Below are positions 1 through 5,405 of a stretch of DNA of 11,354 nucleotides, piece after piece. Within the stretch, counting starts at the first letter, position 1; every line of letters starts with the position of its first letter. Origin of the DNA: CALELM01 sp045617105 (GTDB lineage Bacteria > Bacillota > Negativicutes > Selenomonadales > Selenomonadaceae); contig JAZLHW010000001.1 in the NCBI GenBank assembly GCA_045617105.1, positions 1 through 11,354 on the forward strand, written 5' to 3'. A program made the position numbers and the translations under genes. A model generated the notes under the pieces. The model saw nothing but the letters and a program-made list of their open reading frames with translations. It ran no database searches and was not told where the DNA came from.

Positions 1-118
1 GTATAGCAAATTTTTCAGAATTGTTCTATGTTAAACGAAGATTGAACTGTCAAGGAAATCTTGAAAGTTTGAAAAGAATGTAATAGAAATAGGAAATACG
101 CTCCTTTTCATGGTATAA
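1..118. repeat. Left copy of a 118-bp direct repeat (other copy 676-793)
   Basis: Bases 1-118 are identical, as far as I can read, to bases 676-793. In the right-hand copy this segment is the promoter side of the small toxin gene read leftward, including the extended -10 element, and ends inside the TATAAT of a rightward promoter. The left copy begins within the same -10 element, so whatever it drives lies outside the window. At 115-118 it joins directly to the dispersed repeat. Confidence 0.9.
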
Positions 119-253
119 CGAAGCTAAGATGTCACCTTCTTCAACAGCTTGCTGTAAGTGGGGGAAGCCAAATTTTAACAAGCGGTGAGCATATCTCCCG
201 CTTCGTTGAAACGCAAATTGGAGGGAAAATGCTTATGGCATTTTCTTGAACAA
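115..253. repeat. Dispersed repeat, copy 1 (about 139 bp)
   Basis: This stretch matches bases 11216-11354 with three mismatches that I can count (about 98 percent identity). It contains a long imperfect hairpin: arms 173-189 and 195-211, roughly 16 pairs with one single-base bulge on each side and a 5-base loop. The identity of the element is not recognised. Neither strand gives a convincing protein, and no transposase is adjacent. A palindrome-bearing non-autonomous mobile element, or a dispersed structured RNA, would both fit. Confidence 0.85.
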
Positions 254-367
254 TGGCGTTATAATATTCGTAGAGAAATCAATGAAAAGTTAAAAGCACA
301 AATAAAAGCTATTTGCCCAATTCTTATCAAAGGTTCTATTGACGAAGGAAGAAAAACAAAGGAGTAA
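185..367 (+). other. Unrecognised ORF remnant fused to the dispersed repeat
   Basis: An open frame of 60 codons begins inside the dispersed repeat with a GTG that has no Shine-Dalgarno site and runs past the repeat end at 253. The part outside the repeat is lysine-rich and amphipathic (residues such as INEKLKAQIKAICPILIKG) and looks more protein-like than the repeat-encoded part. It may be the 3' tail of a gene whose beginning was replaced by the repeat. I do not recognise the family, and it may not be translated. Confidence 0.25.
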
Positions 368-389
368 TGATTTCAATTCGTTGAAAGGC

Positions 390-418
390 TTGAAATAGCT
401 GTGATGGCATGGTATACT
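390..418 (+). promoter_or_regulatory. Promoter of the antitoxin RNA
   Basis: The -35 TTGAAA (390-395) and -10 TATACT (413-418) are separated by exactly 17 bases, a near-consensus sigma-70-type promoter. Transcription would start near 425, immediately before the direct repeat at 427-441. No translatable ORF with a ribosome site follows, as expected for a small RNA. Confidence 0.75.
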
Positions 419-426
419 GAGCGTAG

Positions 427-441
427 AAATCGAATATAGTC
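427..441 (+). repeat. Direct repeat, antitoxin-side copy
   Basis: The 15-base sequence aaatcgaatatagtc occurs here and at 607-621 in the same orientation, 180 bases apart. The two copies are transcribed in opposite directions, one into the antitoxin RNA and one into the toxin mRNA, so they give complementary RNA segments. Further partial repeats follow (tcaagacc 445-452; tcaaaacc 626-633). Confidence 0.85.
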
Positions 442-456
442 GTATCAAGACCAAAT

Positions 457-490
457 GAAAACGCCCCTACGGCTGGTTACCGCAGCGGCG
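457..490 (-). terminator. Shared, possibly bidirectional terminator of toxin and antitoxin RNAs
   Basis: Arms 462-472 and 480-490 form an 11-position stem (10 paired, one G-U) with a 7-base loop. On the minus strand the hairpin is followed by TTTT, so it can end the toxin mRNA. On the plus strand it is followed only by TATTTG, a weaker stop for the antitoxin RNA. A shared terminator between convergent RNAs is a hallmark of par-type loci. Confidence 0.6.
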
Positions 491-545
491 TATTTGCATA
501 GTTGGTTAGACTATGCCCAGCTGGTTGCCACAATGGCGGTTGCTC

Positions 546-623
546 CTACCGCCCCAGCAACTGCAACAACAGCGTTCCAAGGATGCTGATGAGCAGCGAG
601 AGCAAAAAATCGAATATAGTCAA
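546..623 (-). CDS. Small hydrophobic peptide, candidate type I toxin (25 aa)
   Basis: The ORF starts at TTG (623-621) with a strong GGAGG (636-632) 8 bases upstream and ends with TAG at 548-546. The peptide begins MTIFDFLLSLLIS, continues as an almost uninterrupted run of leucine and isoleucine, and ends LLGR. This is a single membrane helix with one acidic residue near the front and a basic C-terminal residue, the usual form of a type I membrane toxin. The leader (about 624-668) contains a CCTC segment near 658-661 that could pair with the GAGG of the ribosome site and lower translation. A 7-bp stem-loop (496-516) lies in the 3' untranslated part. The peptide does not look like Fst, TxpA or Ldr, so the family is unassigned. 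The assignment rests on architecture rather than homology. Confidence 0.6.
   Translation of the reverse strand: MTIFDFLLSLLISILGTLLLQLLGR
607..621 (+). repeat. Direct repeat, toxin-side copy
   Basis: Second copy of aaatcgaatatagtc. On the toxin mRNA it appears as its complement and covers codons 2 to 6 plus the first base of the TTG start codon, so an RNA carrying the other copy would cover the translation start. Confidence 0.85.
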
Positions 624-674
624 TGTCAAAACCTCCTCCCCTGCCTATTTAGCTGGTGAGGCTGTGGCAAGAAA

Positions 675-683
675 AGTATAGCA
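675..683 (-). promoter_or_regulatory. Toxin mRNA promoter (extended -10)
   Basis: On the minus strand the sequence reads TGCTATACT, an extended -10 element. The -35 region at the right distance is poor, as is common for extended -10 promoters. Transcription would start near 668, giving an mRNA of about 210 nucleotides ending at the hairpin at 462-490. Confidence 0.6.
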
Positions 684-793
684 AATTTTTCAGAATTGTT
701 CTATGTTAAACGAAGATTGAACTGTCAAGGAAATCTTGAAAGTTTGAAAAGAATGTAATAGAAATAGGAAATACGCTCCTTTTCATGGTATAA
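676..793. repeat. Right copy of the 118-bp direct repeat
   Basis: Identical to bases 1-118. This copy continues past 793 into an intact promoter and the second arm of an inverted repeat, whereas the left copy switches to the dispersed repeat. The right copy therefore looks like the original arrangement. Confidence 0.9.
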
Positions 794-816
794 TTTTCAT
801 GGATGGGAGCGTATTT
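769..816 (+). promoter_or_regulatory. Extended -10 promoter inside an inverted repeat
   Basis: TGGTATAAT (786-794) is an extended -10 element. It lies between perfect 11-bp inverted arms, aaatacgctcc (769-779) and ggagcgtattt (806-816). The 9-bp direct repeat ttttcatgg (780-788 and 794-802) overlaps the -10. Arms this close to a promoter are typical of an operator. The likely transcript covers the small ORF at 877 and perhaps the peptidase gene at 1051. Confidence 0.5.
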
Positions 817-876
817 GTATAACTCAGCACAGATGTCCCAATTTTCAAGGCGTTACAGGCTGAAAGGAGTCGCACA

Positions 877-1073
877 ATGGCAAAGAAGAAAACTGCTGAA
901 AAAGCATTGAATATAGACAGTATTGTGATGTAAAGAATGACAATTATGAAAAAAGGATTTTCGGATGGCATGGACGAATCAAGAGCAAGGAAGAAATTCG
1001 TAGTTCCTTAGGTGTTCGACTTGATTTGAGGTATATAGGGGAGACAGATAATGAAAAAAAGTTTTTTGCGTGA
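877..1073 (+). pseudogene. Small gene, probably frameshifted, function unknown
   Basis: An ATG at 877 follows a good Shine-Dalgarno site (AAAGGAG, 863-869) and opens an 18-codon ORF starting MAKKKTAEKALNI that stops at 931-933. A different frame is open from 900 to the stop at 1071-1073, without a start codon of its own. It reads like a soluble charged protein (for example NDNYEKRIFGWHGRIKSKEE, then LGVRLDLRYIGE). One frameshift near 905-925 would join them into a protein of about 60 residues. The distal frame overlaps the first 23 bases of the peptidase gene. I do not recognise the family. The short ORF might also simply be a leader peptide. Confidence 0.35.
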
Positions 1074-2328
1074 AGCAGCCAGTGTGTTTTTTGCCATAAT
1101 GTTTTTGGCTTTTTCGTCCCTGCCGGCGGGTGCCGAGCCTGTTTCTTTGGAGGCAGTTTATTTGGGAGTCAAAGACTATGGCAATGTGGAAAGAGCAGAT
1201 GTGCTGGCTCCCGAAGCTCAGGTTTACCGTTTTTTGGCAGACGGTGAGGAGAGACTTTTCTCGATTGACTGCGGTGAGATCTATCCACCCGAAGTTACTG
1301 GGGCAGAGCGGGCGAAGGATACAAAATATATGGGTGTTTTGTCTGCCGAATTTGGCGGATATCCCATTCAAAACATGCTTCAGGAGAATGAGAGGTATTT
1401 GCTCAGCGTAGAAAATTCGCAAATTGTCGACTGCAAGCCTTTGTTTGAGAATAAAGCTACGGTTCCTGTAATTGCTGGTACGCCGGGAGAACGCACGGTA
1501 AAGAATTTCCTGCAGACGGCATTGATGCCTGTAGGACGGACGCTGTACGTTTTCGGCGGCGGTTGGGATTGGCAGGATCGGAACGTCTCCAACGATTCCC
1601 GAACCATCGGTCTTTTGGGCGAGTGGGAAAAGTTTTTTGGCAGTCAGGATGCAAATTATTCGTATAAAGATCCTGATGATAAATCGCATACGCCTTACCC
1701 GTTCGGAGGCTGGAACCAATACTGTTATCAGGGACTGGATTGCAGTGGTTATGTGAGCTGGACGCTCTATAATACCTTTTTTGGCAAAAGCCTTGTTTAT
1801 CCAAGCTTGGGAGGAAACTCAAGAGAAATAAAGGATAACTTGGCTAAAAAGTATAAGCTGGGCAGAAGTGAGCATTTTTGGGGGAAGCTTTATCCCGGAG
1901 ATATTGTGAGTATCAGCGGGCATGTATGGATCTGTGTCGGTGTTTGCGATGACCGCAGTATTGTGATTCTCCATAGCAGTCCTACTGCCAGCCGTACCGG
2001 TGCATTTGGCGGCGGTGTACAGCTTTCGGCACTTTCGGCAAAAGGCGAACAGGATACGGATTGTGAAGCGTATCAATTAGTTTCTCATTACATGGAACAG
2101 TATTATCCGCAGTGGTTTTTGCGTTATCCTGCGGTAGTGAAGGACACAAAGGTGTATTTGGATTTTCCGGACGATAAACCGACCGTGGGTGTCTTCCACT
2201 GGAATGTGACGGATAAAGCACTTCAGACTTCCGGTATGGAGCTGATAGGCCTATCCGATCCCGAAGGTCTGCGCAGAATGAATGCCAACGAGGTATTGGC
2301 GGTCATTTTCAATGAAAAGGCAGAGTAA
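1051..2328 (+). CDS. Secreted NlpC/P60-like (C40 family) cysteine peptidase
   Basis: This is a 425-residue exported protein, probably a cell-wall hydrolase cutting peptidoglycan stem peptides in the periplasm. Residues 1-28 form a signal peptide with a hydrophobic core and a cleavage site at AGA-EP. Residues 30-150 are a domain I cannot name. The catalytic domain starts near 150. The cysteine is C231 in GLDCSGYVSWTLY, the histidine is H291 in GDIVSISGHVWICVG, and H308 (ILHSSP) fits the third polar residue. The C-terminal 90 residues carry no recognised motif. The start ATG follows GGGGAGA at the usual distance. No clear terminator follows; only a TTTCAGC/GCTGAAA inverted repeat (2361-2367 and 2395-2401) lies before the convergent neighbour. 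The family call rests on motifs, and the exact substrate is unknown. Confidence 0.8.
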   Translation: MKKSFLREAASVFFAIMFLAFSSLPAGAEPVSLEAVYLGVKDYGNVERADVLAPEAQVYRFLADGEERLFSIDCGEIYPPEVTGAERAKDTKYMGVLSAEFGGYPIQNMLQENERYLLSVENSQIVDCKPLFENKATVPVIAGTPGERTVKNFLQTALMPVGRTLYVFGGGWDWQDRNVSNDSRTIGLLGEWEKFFGSQDANYSYKDPDDKSHTPYPFGGWNQYCYQGLDCSGYVSWTLYNTFFGKSLVYPSLGGNSREIKDNLAKKYKLGRSEHFWGKLYPGDIVSISGHVWICVGVCDDRSIVILHSSPTASRTGAFGGGVQLSALSAKGEQDTDCEAYQLVSHYMEQYYPQWFLRYPAVVKDTKVYLDFPDDKPTVGVFHWNVTDKALQTSGMELIGLSDPEGLRRMNANEVLAVIFNEKAE

Positions 2329-2406
2329 TTTAAGGAAAAGGCTATTGCAGGAAAGTAATCTTTCAGCGGCAACGAGACGATGTGGGGAATGTTGGCTGAA
2401 ATGACC

Positions 2407-3399
2407 TCAGTTCCCTAAAAGCCATTTCAGCACATTCAGCTTGCGTATGCCGTCGTAATCTGCCGTGGATTCGATTTCATCGAGAGTAAGCAGGTACTTG
2501 GGGTAGTTGTCCTTGATTCGCTGCAGCGGTTTCAGTTCTCGTTCCATTACCTCCTTTTGGAGTGTGGATTCAGCAACTTGGTAATAGGCAAGACCATGTT
2601 CGTCTTTTGCCACGAAATCAACCTCTCCGTTTGTCATGGAACCAACATATACCTCATAGCCACGGCGCAATAATTCCAGATAAACCGTATTTTCCAAAAC
2701 ATGCCCCGTATCTTGTCCATGCCTGCCAACTTTAAGATAGCGAAGGCCGGCATCCACCACATAATACTTAGGATTTATCTTCAATATATCCTTGCCCCGA
2801 ATGTCAAAGCGTTCTGCTTGGCAGATAAGCATACTGTCCTGCAGGCCGGTCAGATATTTTTCTACTGTTTTGCTGTCAATTTTCCGTCCGGCACTTGCCA
2901 TGGAATCCGCAATTTTGCGAATGGACAGCAGGCTCCCTACATTGGCAAACAGGTATTTGACGATGCTTTCCAGCATTTTTACATCGTTAATGTGGAGCCG
3001 TCCCACTACATCTTTCAGGATCACTGTATTGTATAAGCCCAGCAGATATTCGGTTATGTCCTGTTGCTTGCCATCCAGCTGCAGCGTGTAGGGAAAAGAA
3101 CTTTCTGTAAGGTATCGTTCGTATATTTCTTTTAAGGTATGGTTAGCGGACAGATTACTGGCTTCATAATATTCCTTGAAGGACAGCGGCAGCATTTTCA
3201 GTTCCACATAACGGCCAGAAAGCAGGGTGGCAAGTTCCCCTGACATGAAGTAGGCGTTGGAGCCTGTAATGTAGACATCGGCATTCTCCTTGATAAATAA
3301 GCTGTCTACAGCCTTTTCAAAGTTTGGCACATGCTGGATCTCATCAAGAAAGATGTAATTCATACCATTAGGCTGCATATGTGAAGTGACATATTTATA
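2407..3399 (-). pseudogene. AAA ATPase with DUF4143 domain, 5'-truncated
   Basis: The frame encodes the middle and C-terminal parts of the ATP-binding DUF4143 family (often around 400 residues or more). From the internal ATG at 3378 there are 323 residues. Walker B is at the very start (YIFLDEIQ, D12-E13), followed by the sensor segment YITGSNAYFMSG. The C-terminal nuclease-like region contains VLENTVYLELLRRGYEV, GEVDFVAK and YYQVA. The N-terminal P-loop (Walker A, usually GxRRxGKS) is absent. The frame continues upstream for a few family-like codons (YKYVTSH) to about 3399 and then runs into the terminator of the kinase gene. There is no Shine-Dalgarno site at 3378. It is therefore best read as a remnant that lost roughly its first 90 codons. 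Confidence 0.85.
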
Positions 3400-3439
3400 A
3401 AAACGACCATGCAGGAGTATGCAACTCTTGCATGGCCGT
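3398..3439 (-). terminator. Rho-independent terminator of the histidine kinase gene
   Basis: The arms acgaccatgca (3403-3413) and tgcatggccgt (3429-3439) form an 11-bp stem with one G-U pair. On the minus strand it is followed by TTTTT. It lies about 20 bases after the kinase stop. The other strand also has a T-rich run after the hairpin, so it may work both ways. Confidence 0.85.
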
Positions 3440-3460
3440 TATTTTTTGTTGCTGCTGTAT

Positions 3461-5128
3461 TTACTTGCTGTATTTTTTCAGAATTTCGGAGAGCTTTTCG
3501 ATATCGATAGGTTTTTCGAGGTGGTCGTTCATTCCTGCTTTTCCGGATTCCTCCTTGTCTGTGTCAAAGACATTGGCAGTGAGGGCGATGATAGGTATTT
3601 CTGCGATCTTCCTGTTTTCCATCTTGCGGATTTCTCTCGTTGCGGTATAGCCATCCAAATGCGTCATTTGCACGTCCATGAGAATGAGGTCATATTGCCC
3701 TTCCTTGGCTTGTTCCATGATGTCGAGGGCGGTCGTTCCGTCATCTGCTTCGTCTGCTGTGACATGGAATTCATCGAGGATCTCTCTTGCAATTTCTCGA
3801 TTCAGCTCGTTGTCGTCTACAATGAGGACATGCATTCCTGTAAAGTCTGGAAGGGTTTCCGTCTCCTCCAATGTCAGGGAATGGGATTCTACCATTCTTA
3901 GCTCGATTTCAAAGGTGACGGTCGTTCCTTTGGCAAGCTCACTTGTGAATTCAATATTGCCTCCCATGAGGTCGAGGAGCTTTTTGACGATGGACATGCC
4001 AAGACCAAGCCCCTTTGAACCGTTGACGGGAGCGATATCGGCCTCAAAGAAGCTTTTCTTTAGCTTATCCAAGAAATCCTTGCTCATGCCAATGCCATTA
4101 TCTGCAATGCGGAAGCGGAATCTGGCAAAGTTCTCCCTCTGGGACGGGATCTGCTCGCAGGTACACTCCACCTTGCCGCCTGCCGGCGTGTATTTGATGG
4201 CATTGCCAAGGAGGTTGATGAGGATCTGGTCGAGGCGCATCTTGTCCATGTAGATGCCGCTTTCCTGTATCTTGCTGTAGTCCTGCACGAAGGTGATCTG
4301 CTTTTTGTCCGCTAATGGCTGTATCATGTCCTGCATTGCCTGCTGGCAGTCCAGAAGGGAACCCAGAGCTTCGTCCAAGGTAAGCTTTCCGTCTTCGATA
4401 CGTGCCATTTCCAGCACGTCATTGAGCAGCTGGAGGATGTGCTTGCTTGCAAGGCTGACCTTTTCCAAGCAGTCCGAGAGCTTTTCCAAATCGTTGAAGT
4501 TCTTCTTTGCCATGCGGGTAAAACCAATGATGGTATTCATTGGAGTACGGATATCATGGCTCATGTTAAAGAGAAAGGCGGATTTGGTATGGTTGGCAAG
4601 CTCGGCACGGGAAAGAGCATCCTCCAAGAAGGAGAGCTTTTCCTGCAGGAAGCTGTTTTGGCTCATGGCATGTTCCTTTGCCTCGATCTGCTTTTGTATC
4701 TCCTCGTCTGCCAACTGCAAGCCAAAGATAACGCCTGCAAAGTTCCCGTTTTCGTCCATATCACGGAAGAAGCTCATCTGGTAGTATTTCAAGTCGATTT
4801 CGTCCAAGACACGAAAACTTATGGTTATCACGGAAGTCTCCATCAGCTTTGGGAGGAGATATCCCAGACAGGTCTCTGCACGAAAGACTTCCTTGTCCGG
4901 CTCATAGATGAGATGCTGTGTGAGGAGGGAAAGCTTCTTGGTGAGGTTTGCATCCTTCCATGCAGGAATCTTTTCTTGAAGCCATGCACTTTCCTTATAA
5001 GAAACCGCCGTATCCTCGCCTTCCTTGTCAAATGTGGCATAACCAAGGTAGGAAAAACCGCTGGCGATGGTTTCCAGAATTCTTTGCTTCGGCAATGCTT
5101 GTCGTTCGTTTTTTGTTTCCTTATCCAT
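3461..5128 (-). CDS. Hybrid sensor histidine kinase with C-terminal receiver domain
   Basis: This 555-residue cytoplasmic signalling kinase autophosphorylates a histidine and passes the phosphate to its own receiver. Numbering is from the ATG at 5128. Residues 1-140 are PAS-like, and 140-180 form a helical linker. The HisKA H-box FNMSHDIRTPMN has H191. The HATPase domain shows the N-box (N309 in NLLGNAIKY), G1 (DNGIG, from D343) and G2 (GLGLG, 372-376). The receiver domain has D438/D439, phosphoacceptor D485 (ILMDVQM) and K539 (HLEKPID). No membrane segment or signal peptide is visible, so the stimulus should be internal. An in-frame TTG at 5152 would add eight residues, but the ATG sits behind AAAGGA (spacing a little long) and is preferred. 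No partner regulator or HPt protein is nearby. A weak -10 (5250-5255) is the only promoter candidate. Confidence 0.9.
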   Translation of the reverse strand: MDKETKNERQALPKQRILETIASGFSYLGYATFDKEGEDTAVSYKESAWLQEKIPAWKDANLTKKLSLLTQHLIYEPDKEVFRAETCLGYLLPKLMETSVITISFRVLDEIDLKYYQMSFFRDMDENGNFAGVIFGLQLADEEIQKQIEAKEHAMSQNSFLQEKLSFLEDALSRAELANHTKSAFLFNMSHDIRTPMNTIIGFTRMAKKNFNDLEKLSDCLEKVSLASKHILQLLNDVLEMARIEDGKLTLDEALGSLLDCQQAMQDMIQPLADKKQITFVQDYSKIQESGIYMDKMRLDQILINLLGNAIKYTPAGGKVECTCEQIPSQRENFARFRFRIADNGIGMSKDFLDKLKKSFFEADIAPVNGSKGLGLGMSIVKKLLDLMGGNIEFTSELAKGTTVTFEIELRMVESHSLTLEETETLPDFTGMHVLIVDDNELNREIAREILDEFHVTADEADDGTTALDIMEQAKEGQYDLILMDVQMTHLDGYTATREIRKMENRKIAEIPIIALTANVFDTDKEESGKAGMNDHLEKPIDIEKLSEILKKYSK

Positions 5129-5152
5129 CTTTTTTTGTTTCCTTTCGTCCAA

Positions 5153-5331
5153 ATTCGATAAACACTCTTAGTTCTTAATTCGACAAGATAATGCCTTTTC
5201 CCTTTTGCATTTGAGATTTTTAGTAGTTAGCCTGCCTTGCAATCAAAACATTTTACATAGATATAGGGACATTCAACTTACGTACAAAATGTTACAGATT
5301 TCGCCAGAGGTGGAGATTGCAGACAGTACAT
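5153..5331. other. Intergenic region upstream of the kinase
   Basis: About 180 AT-rich bases lie between the kinase start and the malic enzyme terminator. On the minus strand, TTGAAT (5276-5271) and TAAAAT (5255-5250) could be a promoter, but the 15-base spacer is short. No ORF with a ribosome site and no other clear structure was seen. Confidence 0.4.
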
Positions 5332-5373
5332 AAAAAAGAATCCCCGAAGAACGGTCATTCTTCGGGGATTCTT
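5332..5373 (-). terminator. Strong terminator of the malic enzyme gene
   Basis: A perfect 16-bp hairpin (arms 5336-5351 and 5358-5373, 6-base loop) is followed on the minus strand by a run of T. It starts about 30 bases after the malic enzyme stop codon. Confidence 0.95.
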
Positions 5374-5405
5374 TCATTGTATGGTTGAAATGGGATTCTT
5401 CTGTC

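Larger units (their letters stand above)
425..496 (+). ncRNA. Predicted small antitoxin RNA (par RNA II-like)
   Basis: From the strong promoter, a short RNA of about 70 nucleotides would run to the hairpin at 462-490. Its 5' end carries aaatcgaatatagtc (427-441) and tcaagacc (445-452). The minus-strand toxin mRNA contains the complements (607-621 and 626-633), which cover the first codons of the toxin and the end of its Shine-Dalgarno region. Pairing would block ribosome entry. This is how RNA II acts on Fst mRNA in the Enterococcus par locus, which has a similar size and convergent layout. The 3' end is inferred, because the T-run after the hairpin on this strand is weak. Confidence 0.6.

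Noticed and set aside
427..621. CRISPR-like repeats
   Set aside because: Only two copies of a 15-bp repeat 180 bases apart, with no regular spacers and no cas genes; the toxin-antitoxin explanation fits better.
769..816. Invertible (phase-variable) promoter
   Set aside because: The arms are only 11 bp and 26 bp apart, too close for usual site-specific inversion, and no recombinase gene is present.
979..1822. Minus-strand frames of 246 and 121 codons opposite the peptidase
   Set aside because: The plus-strand gene has a signal peptide, catalytic Cys/His motifs and a ribosome site; the minus-strand frames show nothing comparable.
2361..2401. Terminator between the peptidase and the ATPase remnant
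   Set aside because: The 7-bp inverted repeat has a 27-base loop and no T-run on either strand.
3678..5161. Several long plus-strand frames opposite the histidine kinase
   Set aside because: They mirror the kinase codon pattern and show Ser/Leu-rich translations with no recognisable motif or ribosome site.
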